Of a DNA stretch of 64,000 nt, positions 55,730 through 64,000 are shown in pieces; positions within the stretch are counted from its first letter, which is position 1; each line of letters begins with the position of its first letter. The notes under the pieces were generated by a model. The model made no database searches. It worked only from the letters and a program-made list of their open reading frames with translations, and had not been told where the DNA came from. The translations under genes were made by a program, and so were the position numbers. The DNA is from Rhodopirellula halodulae (lineage in GTDB: Bacteria > Planctomycetota > Planctomycetia > Pirellulales > Pirellulaceae): positions 1,667,001 through 1,731,000 of the forward strand of contig NZ_JAJKFV010000029.1 of assembly GCF_020966775.1 (NCBI RefSeq), read 5' to 3'.

Positions 55730-56844
55730 TGGCTTGAACAACGCAATGCGATCCACTGCTTGGCAACCGCAACGGCCGGAGCAGCTCGCGAAGCTTCCGC
55801 ACCGATCATTTCACGCAAATCCAATTTTGGGAGCGATGAATTTTGGAGCGATGCAAACCTGTCCGCCACCAACTCTTGGCCGTGCCCACTGAGCACCAGC
55901 GTGAAGTCTTCGTGCAAAGGCTGCTGTCGCTCAAGCCAACCCGTGACGCTGCTCGTGATCCGCTCGCGTGCTGCGTGCAGGACTTGTTTCGCGGCGTTGG
56001 ATGCGGACGCGTCTGACATCTCGTTGGGGTCGAGACCGATCATCTTTGCCAATCTGCGGTGTGCCGATTCTCGATCACGAGGCCGGCCATCGGCTGAGTC
56101 ACAATCATCGGGGGCCGCCGGCTGTGTTCCTAAAATCAGTCGAGCATCGTCCACGGTAGCAAACAATTCGTTCATCACCGGAATTCGCTTTCCTTCGAAC
56201 ACCAACGAATCAACCAAGCTGCAAACGGGCGTTCGTCGACAACCGACATAGACCAACGAACCATCTCGTAGCCGTTCGTTGTCCGTCTTTGACGGGGTGA
56301 TTACCTCGCCGTTTTGAAGCGGAATGATGTCGGTGGTGGTCGAGCCGATATCGATCAACAGCCCGTTGGGCGAGATGCACGAGCCAATCCAGGTGGCCAA
56401 TGCATGCCAGTTGGAGGCAGCCAGACCGTCGACGTGGTGCTCGGCCTCCTGCGCCGAAACGAAGCTGCCCGCGGTGGAGTAAAAGCCAAGCGAGGTTCCA
56501 GGCAAAACATTAGAAACCGCACGCCGAACATGATCGACGATGTGAGTCACGCCGTGCCGGCGGTTTTTAAAGCAATCTGCAAGCTCACCGGTCATCGTCA
56601 CAGCGACGGCATCCACACTGCCGCAGGTTCGTCGACCAAGCAACGTTTCCCAGTCGGCTTTCAATTGATCGGCGAGTTGATCCGGTTGTCGCCACATGGG
56701 AAAAAACGAATCACATGAGAGTATTGGAGTCGATTCTTCACCAATCAACACGGACTTGAGATTCGCTCCGCCAACGTCGACCCCGAGAACTTGCGATGGG
56801 GCAGTACGAGGTTGGCGATCGATTGCGACGCCACCTTCGTTCAC
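55726..56844 (-). CDS. H4MPT-linked C1-transfer pathway protein, MfnF-like
   Basis: A 372-residue protein starting with GTG. It has the ASKHA/hydantoinase-A-like phosphate motifs LGVDVGGANLKSVLIGE and LLIDIGSTTTDIIPLQNGE, plus FYSTAGSFVSAQEA and NWHALATW, which match the family named H4MPT-linked C1 transfer pathway protein. MfnF joins tyramine-glutamate to the furan unit in methanofuran. Planctomycetes are known to carry methanopterin-linked C1 genes for formaldehyde oxidation. It overlaps the PQQ-repeat gene upstream (GTGA) and the MfnE-like gene downstream (ATGA). Confidence 0.85.
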   Translation of the reverse strand: MNEGGVAIDRQPRTAPSQVLGVDVGGANLKSVLIGEESTPILSCDSFFPMWRQPDQLADQLKADWETLLGRRTCGSVDAVAVTMTGELADCFKNRRHGVTHIVDHVRRAVSNVLPGTSLGFYSTAGSFVSAQEAEHHVDGLAASNWHALATWIGSCISPNGLLIDIGSTTTDIIPLQNGEVITPSKTDNERLRDGSLVYVGCRRTPVCSLVDSLVFEGKRIPVMNELFATVDDARLILGTQPAAPDDCDSADGRPRDRESAHRRLAKMIGLDPNEMSDASASNAAKQVLHAARERITSSVTGWLERQQPLHEDFTLVLSGHGQELVADRFASLQNSSLPKLDLREMIGAEASRAAPAVAVAKQWIALRCSSQ

Positions 56845-58115
56845 GGGATATTCCAGCGATACGCGGTGAGTGAGTTCAACGCACGAACCAAGATCATGGG
56901 CGAATCATCGACGGTAACAACGGCCAAGTGAGCCCAACTGTCTTCAGCGACGTCTTTTTCGTCGATCACGTTGTACTCTTCGGGTGAAGCCGCAATCAAA
57001 CGAAGCTTGCCGTCGGCACTGAGCGACAGGAGTCGGTCTTTGTTTTGAACCATCGACCAGTACTTGCCGACGGGAGACGACGTCCATTGGATGCTCCCGT
57101 CTTCAACCGATAGGCATGTAAAACGTTCGTTCTTCAAATGCAAGTAGATATGATCGCCGACCAATACGGGTGACGACATGTAGCCCTGCGTTTTCTGGTT
57201 CCATCGTTCGTCGACCGTCCAGGAATCGCCATCGCGGCCAAGGTCGAACAACTGGCTTTTGCCGCTGTGCGCCGCGGTAAAGATCGCATCTTTCACCGGC
57301 AATGGCGTCAAAATGTTCATGCCTCGGAACGCTTCGATGGGTTCTTTCCAAAGCACGCCGCCGTCCTGCAGCGAAACGCCACACAGCTCTTCTCGCGTTT
57401 GAACGAGCAACTGCTCAAGGCCAGCGATCGTGGCGATAGTGGGACTGCTGAAGGCTCCTTTGGAACTCATGTCGGCACCGCCGCCCAAGACTTTCCACTG
57501 AACCTGCCCGGTTTCCAACGACAGCTTCGCCAATCCCGCCCCAACCTGGACGTAGACCGATCCATTATGAATCAACGGCGAACTCGCGGCTCCAAACGGT
57601 TGCAATTCAGAGCCATGTTCCGCCGGAAAATCGACCCGCCAACGTTCCTCACCCGTGTCGGTGTTCAAACACACCAAAACGTCTCGCATGCCCAGCACAA
57701 CCAGATAGCCAGAAACGCACGCTGGGGTGGACCGAATCCAATCGCCGTTGGCCGCCGCGAAGAAAGGCACCGACATGGATCCTTCCCATTGTCGTTCCCA
57801 AGTTTGCTCGCCGGTTCGTAAATCGTAGGCGGACACTCGCTCGAATTGCTTGTCGATCGTTTCGGTGGTGAAGACCATGCCATCCACCGTGACTGGACCG
57901 CTGTAACTGGGTTGCAGCGAGACTTTCCACGCTACTTGGAGCGAACCGTTCAGCCTTGCGGGCCAGGCGGCTTCTCCGTTGATCGTTCCATCGCGGTTCG
58001 GGCCTCGCCATTGGTTCCACGAACTCGGTTCCACCGCCGCCGCGACGGAGCAGATCGAGATCAGCAGTAGTGACAGACAAACGGCGAGCGGCAAACGCGG
58101 GGACACAGAAGTCAT
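56841..58115 (-). CDS. Exported PQQ-like beta-propeller repeat protein
   Basis: A 424-residue protein with a clear signal peptide (LPLAVCLSLLLISICSVAAA). NQWRGPNRDG at the mature N-terminus and repeats such as YDLRTGEQTWERQWEG, LNTDTGEERWRVDF, LSLETGQVQWKV and LSVEDGSIQW are PQQ/BamB-like WD-type blades. Planctomycetes encode many such proteins of unknown role. It lacks the metal and quinone residues needed to call a PQQ dehydrogenase. It starts 27 bases after mfd and overlaps the MfnF-like gene by 4, so it belongs to this minus-strand operon. Confidence 0.88.
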   Translation of the reverse strand: MTSVSPRLPLAVCLSLLLISICSVAAAVEPSSWNQWRGPNRDGTINGEAAWPARLNGSLQVAWKVSLQPSYSGPVTVDGMVFTTETIDKQFERVSAYDLRTGEQTWERQWEGSMSVPFFAAANGDWIRSTPACVSGYLVVLGMRDVLVCLNTDTGEERWRVDFPAEHGSELQPFGAASSPLIHNGSVYVQVGAGLAKLSLETGQVQWKVLGGGADMSSKGAFSSPTIATIAGLEQLLVQTREELCGVSLQDGGVLWKEPIEAFRGMNILTPLPVKDAIFTAAHSGKSQLFDLGRDGDSWTVDERWNQKTQGYMSSPVLVGDHIYLHLKNERFTCLSVEDGSIQWTSSPVGKYWSMVQNKDRLLSLSADGKLRLIAASPEEYNVIDEKDVAEDSWAHLAVVTVDDSPMILVRALNSLTAYRWNIP

Positions 58116-58142
58116 TTCAGTTTCCGAAAGAGGGAGTGGGAA

Positions 58143-61100
58143 TTAGCCAATCCATAATGCCGCGCGGGCAAGTTGCAGCCAGGCTTTGCCCGAAGGATCG
58201 GACATATCGTAATCCTTGATGGGGATGTACGCCTTCTCGTGATCCACAACCCGAATGGGGATCGACGAGTTTTTCGCGAGTTGATTCATGCGTGAGCGAT
58301 TGGAGTATTCCATCACGATGAATCGGTCATTGCTGGTCAGTGACACCAATCCCCATGACGCCGCGTCCAAGCGAAGCTCGCAGATTTCGAGCATGCGGAG
58401 GGCTGGCGTCGGCGGTTTGCCAAACCGGTCCTCGAGCTCTGCCCGCAGAGCCGCCACGTCGGACGATTTTTCGATCCTGGTCATGCGGCGATACAAGTCG
58501 ATCTTGTGACGCAGATCAGGAACGTAGTCATCTGGCAAATAGGCTTCGATCGGCAGATCAACATCCACGTCGGCTGACAACTTGGGCGGCAGCTTCTGAG
58601 CTTGGCGAACAGCGTCCTCCAGCAATTGGCAATACATCTCGTAGCCCACCGCCGCGATGTGGCCGGATTGTTGACTGCCGAGAAGATTGCCTGCACCGCG
58701 AATTTCTAGGTCACGCATCGAGATCGCGAAACCGGCCCCCATTTGTGAGTACTCTTCGATCGCACGCAGACGCTTGCTGGCTTCTGGGGTCAGCCGTTTG
58801 TTCGGGGAGACGAGCAAATAGCAGTAGGCTTGGTGTTTGTAACGACCCACACGTCCGCGCAATTGGTGCAGATCGCTCAATCCGTATCGGTTGCCATCAT
58901 CGATGAACATGGTATTCGCGTTAGGAATGTCCAGTCCACTTTCGATGATCGTGGTGGCCAACAACATGTCGAACTTGTGGTCGATGAAGTCCACCATGAC
59001 TTGTTCGAGGGCACCTTCTTCCATTTGCCCGTGACCGATTCCGATTCGCAGTTCCGGCACCACATTTTTGATCTTCGCGGCCAAGTCATCCATGTCACCG
59101 ATGCGGTTGTGGACGAAGTACATCTGTCCGCCGCGATTCAATTCGCGAACAATCGCCGAACGCAGCAATTTGTCGTCCCATCGGGTGACTTTGGTTTCCA
59201 CCGCCATGCGTTCAGCGGGTGGTGTTTCCAAGTTGCTGATGTCGCGAACGCCGACGAGCGCCATGTGCAGCGTTCGTGGAATAGGGGTCGCGGAAAGCGT
59301 CAGCACATCAACGTTGCTGTGCCGGGTCTTCAAACGCTCTTTGACCGCCACGCCGAAACGTTGTTCTTCATCGATGATCACCAACCCGAGGTTGTTGAAC
59401 TCGACGTCTTTGCTGGCGACGCGGTGAGTGCCGACGACGATGTCGACTTTGCCACGTCGGATTTCCTTCGTCGTTTCGCGTTGCTCGGCGGCGGTGCAGA
59501 ACCGGCTGAGCTTTCGGATCTCAACGGGAAACTCGGCCATTCGTTGTCGAAAGGAATGGTAGTGTTGTTCGGCGAGCACCGTCGTCGGCACCAACACAGC
59601 GACCTGGTAGCCCGATGACACCGCCTTGAACGCGGCCCGCATTGCCACTTCGGTCTTGCCAAATCCGACGTCGCCACAAATCAGCCGGTCCATCGGACGC
59701 GGTGATTCCATGTCCTGTTTCAGCGCTTCGATCGCGGAAAGTTGATCGGGCGTTTCTAAATATGGAAAGCTGGCGTCGAATTGCTGTTGCCATTCGTTGT
59801 CGGGCGCCATGGGGATCCCGCGACGCGTGGCTCGTTTGGCCTGCAATTCAAGCAGTTCATCCGCCATGTCCGTAACGGCGGCTTCGGCTGCTTTGCGTTG
59901 ATTGGTCCAACTGATCCCACCGATTTTGGCGAGCCGCGGCCGGTTCTTGGTACCGCCGACATATCGCTGAACCAATTGAATCCGGGAAGCGGGTACATGG
60001 ATCTTGGTGCCACCGTCGAACTCGATCGTCAGGTGCTCAAGATGCTGACCGTTCTTTTCGATCGAATTCAGACCACGGTACAGACCGATGCCGTGCGACA
60101 GGTGCACGACCAAATCGCCTGGTGTGAGCTGAGTGAACGAATCGATGGGCTTGCCACGCGTTCGCGTCTTGGCACGACGAACGGGGCTGCGGTGAAACAG
60201 TTCGGCACCGGTGAGCACCAAAATTTCCGCATCGGTCAATCGGAAACCGCCGCTGAGATCCGCGACGGTCATGTGCAGCCGGCCTTGTTTGGCCGCTTCA
60301 GTGTCTTCCAGCAATTCTGTCAATCGCTGGCCGTCGGCGGGCGTGTCGCCAACCACAATGACTTCGTGACCCGCCGCGACGGAGTCGACTTTGGACTTCG
60401 TTTCATCCAGCGAAGTCGCAAAGCTATCGGCACTGCTGGTGTGCACGTCGATGACGTCCGCCGGATCCCCTTCGGCGAGCGACGTTCCGGTCACTACGCG
60501 ATGCCCGTCCAACTCCGCGAGCAACTCGTTCATCGAAACGAATCGTTCGGACTTGGCAACACGCGCTAGCAGAGCGTTGGATGATTGGTGGCAATCCGAC
60601 GGATCGATGACCAGCACGATCGTGTCTTCGGGCAAGTAATCCACAATGGTGGATTCGGCTCCGACCGTGTCATCCACGACCAAATCGAGTGGCTCGTCGT
60701 TGTTCTCTTCTTTCGCAAACGGGCTTTTGACCGGTTGGGTTCCAATCGCCGCGAGTTCGACCGCGGTCAGCGTCTCACTGCTCCGCTGGGTGGCCGCATC
60801 AAATCGCCGGATGGACTCGATCTCGTCGTCGAACCACTCGATCCGAATGGGCGCGGGTTGGTCGGGCGAGTAAACGTCGAGCAAACCACCACGGCTGGCG
60901 AATTCGCCCGGGATCTGGACGGCGGTCACGGATGCGAATCCGGCTTCCGCCAACCACCGCCGAATCTCCTCTGGGTCCACGATGTCGCCAACGGAAAGTT
61001 TGCGAGTCGCTTTCTCCAGCCCTTCGACGGACGGCACCTTTTGAATGGCCGCACCGATGTAGGACGTCACCACCAACGGCTTTTCTGAATTGCGATCCCG

Positions 61101-61517
61101 AGCCCGAAGTTTCTGCAGCACCTGCAACCGAGCGGCATAGTCCGCGTCTCGGATCGAGCTGCCCGTCCCGTCGCCGGCTGACAACGGCAACGCGACGACT
61201 TCGTCGACGCCGTAGGACGAAACATCTCCGGCGACAATGTCCGCATCAACGGCTTGCGGGAGCAACACCAACACGTGTGGATGGTGTCGTGTCAGCGTCG
61301 CCGCGAGCAAACCGCGGATGCCTCCCCAAACACCGGAAAACGCGATGGGGGTGTTGCCTTTCGCTTTGGTTCGAGCGGGTTTGCCCAACCGTTTATCCAA
61401 CTCCAATTTCGCGTCCAAAATCGCTGGGACGTCGCGAAGGGAGCGAAGCTTCAGGGGCGAAACGGAACGGGAAGCGGTGGGCACGGCGGAGGCAACCTGC
61501 GGCAAATCGGGGTGCAA
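58143..61517 (-). CDS. mfd: Transcription-repair coupling factor
   Basis: A 1124-residue SF2 translocase, close to the roughly 1150 of E. coli Mfd. It removes stalled RNA polymerase and recruits UvrA. The N-terminal UvrB-like region is followed by the RNA-polymerase-interacting domain (PGDLVVHLSHGIGLYRGL), Walker A in GDVGFGKTEVAMRA, the DEEQRFGV box, TLSATPIPRTLHMAL, the TRG-type region FVHNRIGDMDDLA and the helicase motif HQLRGRVGR. The start is TTG at 61517, supported by GGAGG 5 bases upstream. It heads the operon with the PQQ-repeat, MfnF-like and MfnE-like genes. Confidence 0.97.
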   Translation of the reverse strand: MHPDLPQVASAVPTASRSVSPLKLRSLRDVPAILDAKLELDKRLGKPARTKAKGNTPIAFSGVWGGIRGLLAATLTRHHPHVLVLLPQAVDADIVAGDVSSYGVDEVVALPLSAGDGTGSSIRDADYAARLQVLQKLRARDRNSEKPLVVTSYIGAAIQKVPSVEGLEKATRKLSVGDIVDPEEIRRWLAEAGFASVTAVQIPGEFASRGGLLDVYSPDQPAPIRIEWFDDEIESIRRFDAATQRSSETLTAVELAAIGTQPVKSPFAKEENNDEPLDLVVDDTVGAESTIVDYLPEDTIVLVIDPSDCHQSSNALLARVAKSERFVSMNELLAELDGHRVVTGTSLAEGDPADVIDVHTSSADSFATSLDETKSKVDSVAAGHEVIVVGDTPADGQRLTELLEDTEAAKQGRLHMTVADLSGGFRLTDAEILVLTGAELFHRSPVRRAKTRTRGKPIDSFTQLTPGDLVVHLSHGIGLYRGLNSIEKNGQHLEHLTIEFDGGTKIHVPASRIQLVQRYVGGTKNRPRLAKIGGISWTNQRKAAEAAVTDMADELLELQAKRATRRGIPMAPDNEWQQQFDASFPYLETPDQLSAIEALKQDMESPRPMDRLICGDVGFGKTEVAMRAAFKAVSSGYQVAVLVPTTVLAEQHYHSFRQRMAEFPVEIRKLSRFCTAAEQRETTKEIRRGKVDIVVGTHRVASKDVEFNNLGLVIIDEEQRFGVAVKERLKTRHSNVDVLTLSATPIPRTLHMALVGVRDISNLETPPAERMAVETKVTRWDDKLLRSAIVRELNRGGQMYFVHNRIGDMDDLAAKIKNVVPELRIGIGHGQMEEGALEQVMVDFIDHKFDMLLATTIIESGLDIPNANTMFIDDGNRYGLSDLHQLRGRVGRYKHQAYCYLLVSPNKRLTPEASKRLRAIEEYSQMGAGFAISMRDLEIRGAGNLLGSQQSGHIAAVGYEMYCQLLEDAVRQAQKLPPKLSADVDVDLPIEAYLPDDYVPDLRHKIDLYRRMTRIEKSSDVAALRAELEDRFGKPPTPALRMLEICELRLDAASWGLVSLTSNDRFIVMEYSNRSRMNQLAKNSSIPIRVVDHEKAYIPIKDYDMSDPSGKAWLQLARAALWIG

Positions 61518-61624
61518 GACAGCCTCCGGTGACGAAGGCGGCTTAGAAAACGTATCTTGATCGTAGAAATTCGCCTACCTCAGCGATCCCCACTCGTTTC
61601 CTTGCAGAAGAAAAGACAAACAAC

Positions 61625-62665
61625 ATGAGCATCGGTATTGGCATCGTCGGCGCTGGAATGATCTCCAATTTTCATGCCAAAGCCATCGCGGATTCCACCA
61701 ATGGGCATCTGGTGGGTTGCTACAACCGAAACACCGAGCGAGCCGAAGAATTCGTGGCGAAGCACGGCGGCAAGGTTTTCAAGACGTTGGAAGACATGCT
61801 GGCGGATCCCGAAATCGGTGCTGTTTCCGTTTGCACGCCCAGCGGTGCTCACGCGGAACCCGCGATCCAGGCCGCCGAGGCCGGCAAACACGTGATGATC
61901 GAAAAACCGCTCGAAGTGACCCAGGAACGCTGCGACCAAATCATCGAAGCCTGCAAAAAAGCCGGCGTGCAGCTCGGCGTTACCTTTCAAAGTCGTTTTC
62001 ACGAATCGTCACGATTGATGAAGAAAGCGGTCGAGGAAGGTCGCTTCGGAAAAATCACGATGGGGGATGCCTACGTGAAGTGGTATCGAAGCCAAGAGTA
62101 TTACGACAGCGGTGCATGGCGCGGGACTTGGAAACTGGATGGTGGCGGGGCTTTGATGAACCAAGCCATCCACTCCGTTGACTTGCTGTTGTGGTTGATG
62201 GGAGACGTTGTGGAAGTCTCCGCCATGGCGTCGACGATGACCCACGAACGAATCGAAGTGGAAGACATCGTGGTGGCAACACTGAAATTCAAAAACGGTG
62301 CGTTGGGCGTGATCGAAGCCACGACCACCACCTATCCCGGTGCACTGAAGCGAATCGAAATCGGCGGCAGCGAGGGCAGTGCCATCTTGGAGGAGGAAGA
62401 CCTGACGCAGTGGCAGTTCGCCAACGAGACCGACGAAGACGAAGCCATCCGCAAACGCATGGCCGGAATGACCGAAACCGGTGGCGGTGCGGCCGATCCC
62501 GCCGCGATTGGGCACCATGGTCATACCGCCGTTTTCAACGATTTCTTGGATGCGATCACTGAGGGACGTGCGCCACAGATCAATGGTGACGAGGGACGTC
62601 GCAGCGTCGCCCTGATCAACGCGATTTACGAAAGCGCACGCACGGGCAAGACGGTGCAGCTATAA
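61625..62665 (+). CDS. Gfo/Idh/MocA-family oxidoreductase
   Basis: A 346-residue NAD(P)-dependent sugar-type dehydrogenase. The Rossmann motif GIVGAGMISNFHAKAI starts the protein, and VCTPSGAH and MIEKPLEVT with the conserved Glu-Lys-Pro follow. The C-terminal beta-sheet domain includes GGGALMNQAIHSVDLLLWLMGD with the catalytic-type His. Substrate cannot be assigned; planctomycetes have many paralogues, often near sulfatases, as here. It is divergent from mfd, and the sulfatase follows on the same strand after 127 bases. Confidence 0.93.
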   Translation: MSIGIGIVGAGMISNFHAKAIADSTNGHLVGCYNRNTERAEEFVAKHGGKVFKTLEDMLADPEIGAVSVCTPSGAHAEPAIQAAEAGKHVMIEKPLEVTQERCDQIIEACKKAGVQLGVTFQSRFHESSRLMKKAVEEGRFGKITMGDAYVKWYRSQEYYDSGAWRGTWKLDGGGALMNQAIHSVDLLLWLMGDVVEVSAMASTMTHERIEVEDIVVATLKFKNGALGVIEATTTTYPGALKRIEIGGSEGSAILEEEDLTQWQFANETDEDEAIRKRMAGMTETGGGAADPAAIGHHGHTAVFNDFLDAITEGRAPQINGDEGRRSVALINAIYESARTGKTVQL

Positions 62666-62792
62666 AGGAGGGCGGAGCGAATCAATGCTTTAGGACGGCT
62701 AAAGCGTGAAGGACGTCTGTCCTTCCACCGCCGCCCATGTCGGACATTGGTTCGCTTGATCCCCGCCTCTCCCTCCCCTGCCCCAACCCGCC

Positions 62793-64000
62793 ATGATCTT
62801 GCGAATCGTTTGCGGCGCCGTGTTGTTCACGGCGCTGGCCACTCCCCATCTGTCCGCCCAAACAACGGATGACGCCGCGTCGAGGTCGAGTGAATCAAAC
62901 GATTCGCGTCCCAACGTGTTGATGATTTGCATCGATGATTTGAACGACTGGGTGGAACCGCTGGGCGGGCACCCGCAAGTTCAAACCCCGGCGATGAAGT
63001 CTTTGGCCGCACGAGGCGTGACATTCACCAACGCACATTGTCAATCGCCACTGTGCAACCCTTCGCGAACCAGTCTGATGCTTTCGTTGCGTCCTTCGAC
63101 GACGGGGGTGTATGGTTTGTCGCCGTGGTTCCGCAATCTGCCGAAGTGGCAAGATCGAGTCTCGTTGCCGCAGCACTTTCAGGCTCACGGCTATCGCACG
63201 TACTCAGCCGGGAAGGTGTACCATGGCGGTTACGGTCGTAACGACAAAGAGTTTGACGAGATTGGGCCGCCCGGAGTCGCGGGCGTGAAGCCGCCCCAAA
63301 AATTGATCCCGTCCACACCGCAAGGCAACCATCCGCTGATGGACTGGGGAGTCTTTGACCACAAGGACGAGGACAAAGGCGACCACAAGGTGGCCGATTG
63401 GGTAACCAGCAAGCTCTCCGCGATGCCAGAGAACGAACCATTCTTCATGAGTTGCGGATTCTTTCTGCCTCATGTTCCTTGCCACGTCACGCAGAAGTGG
63501 TGGGACTTATACGACGATGCGACACTGCAACTGCCAGCCTTCCGACGCGATGACCGGCTGGACTGCTCGCCGTTCAGTTGGTACCTGCACTGGAAACTAC
63601 CGGAACCACGCCTGAGTTGGTTGGATCATCACGACCAACACAAAAATCTCGTGCATTCGTATCTGGCTTGCATCAGCTTTGTGGATCACCAAGTCGGTCG
63701 AGTTTTGGCTGCGTTGGAAGATTCACCGCATCGCGACAACACGATCATCTGTTTGTGGAGCGACCATGGTTGGCATTTGGGTGAAAAGAATCTGACGGGG
63801 AAAAACACATTGTGGGAACGTTCCACTCATGTGCCGTTGATTTTCGCCGGGCCGAACATCGCACCCGGAAAAACCGGTTCACCGGCAGAACTGCTCGACA
63901 TCTACCCAACGTTGTCGGAATTGGCTGGTCTCAATTCGCGAAATGATTTGGAAGGCATCAGTTTGGTGCCGCAAATTCGCGACCTCGACGCGATTCGCGA
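62793..64000 (+). CDS. Exported sulfatase, iduronate-2-sulfatase-like, 3' truncated by the window edge
   Basis: 402 codons are visible with no stop before the end. A signal peptide (ILRIVCGAVLFTALATPHLSA) precedes NVLMICIDDLNDW with the metal-binding Asp pair. Cys88 in LCNPSRTSL is the CxPSR site that is converted to formylglycine. YRTYSAGKVYHGG, FFLPHVPCHV and WSDHGWHLGEKNLTGKNTLWE are close to the iduronate-2-sulfatase type. It probably cleaves sulfate esters from marine algal polysaccharides outside the cytoplasm. The first ATG (62793) gives the signal peptide. Confidence 0.92.
   Translation, partial: MILRIVCGAVLFTALATPHLSAQTTDDAASRSSESNDSRPNVLMICIDDLNDWVEPLGGHPQVQTPAMKSLAARGVTFTNAHCQSPLCNPSRTSLMLSLRPSTTGVYGLSPWFRNLPKWQDRVSLPQHFQAHGYRTYSAGKVYHGGYGRNDKEFDEIGPPGVAGVKPPQKLIPSTPQGNHPLMDWGVFDHKDEDKGDHKVADWVTSKLSAMPENEPFFMSCGFFLPHVPCHVTQKWWDLYDDATLQLPAFRRDDRLDCSPFSWYLHWKLPEPRLSWLDHHDQHKNLVHSYLACISFVDHQVGRVLAALEDSPHRDNTIICLWSDHGWHLGEKNLTGKNTLWERSTHVPLIFAGPNIAPGKTGSPAELLDIYPTLSELAGLNSRNDLEGISLVPQIRDLDAIR

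Overview
The window looks like chromosomal DNA of a marine planctomycete of the Pirellulaceae, most like Rhodopirellula (inferred from content, not from a database search). The markers are a PSCyt1/DUF1549/DUF1553 protein, a giant exported protein with a planctomycete LExLExRxMMAG-type N-terminal motif, a planctomycete-style HU protein, the flotillin FloA, an iduronate-sulfatase-like enzyme, several long multihaem cytochrome/TPR proteins, and homologues of methanofuran/tetrahydromethanopterin (H4MPT) C1-pathway genes. Coding density is high, GTG and TTG starts are frequent, and 4-base ATGA/GTGA overlaps are the usual sign of operons. I see no phage, insertion sequence, CRISPR array, rRNA or tRNA.

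Layout. 0-7 kb: 3' end of a HisA-related C1 gene, floA with an alpha/beta hydrolase, a convergent PSCyt1 gene, and ahcY ending in a 36-base perfect palindrome. 7-16 kb: a YbjN-like gene, a 690-base non-coding stretch, a 1534-residue surface protein carrying thioredoxin-like and cyclophilin domains, an HU protein, fabH, a XerC/D-type recombinase and galE. 17-22.6 kb: a tight four-gene operon of two membrane-anchored GTPases, an ExbB/MotA-like channel subunit and an exported protein; I do not recognise this as a described system. 22.7-28.4 kb: an octahaem cytochrome/TPR protein, manC and an SH3-repeat exported protein. 28.5-38 kb: serA and serC, an O-antigen-ligase-like protein with a glycosyltransferase, an SDR lacking its catalytic tyrosine, a CNNM/CBS transporter-like protein and folC. 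38-43 kb: an ABC transporter operon with an acidic-tailed anchored protein. 43-49.5 kb: a CPA2 antiporter, queG and a large zinc metalloprotease preceded by two abutting palindromes. 49.7-55 kb: an unrecognised protein, a lone CheY-like receiver, glyA and a heptahaem cytochrome/TPR lipoprotein. 55-61.5 kb, minus strand: mfd, a PQQ-repeat exported protein, and MfnF-like and MfnE-like genes in one apparent operon. 61.6-64 kb: a Gfo/Idh/MocA oxidoreductase and a sulfatase running off the right edge.

How it fits together. Serine biosynthesis (serA, serC), glycine/C1 exchange (glyA), SAH recycling (ahcY), folate polyglutamylation (folC) and the methanofuran/H4MPT homologues make C1 metabolism a recurrent theme, although the genes are scattered. 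galE, manC, the O-antigen-ligase-like protein and the glycosyltransferase point to extracellular polysaccharide synthesis. The cytochromes, PSCyt1 protein, metalloprotease, sulfatase and giant surface protein show the large exported proteome typical of the group.
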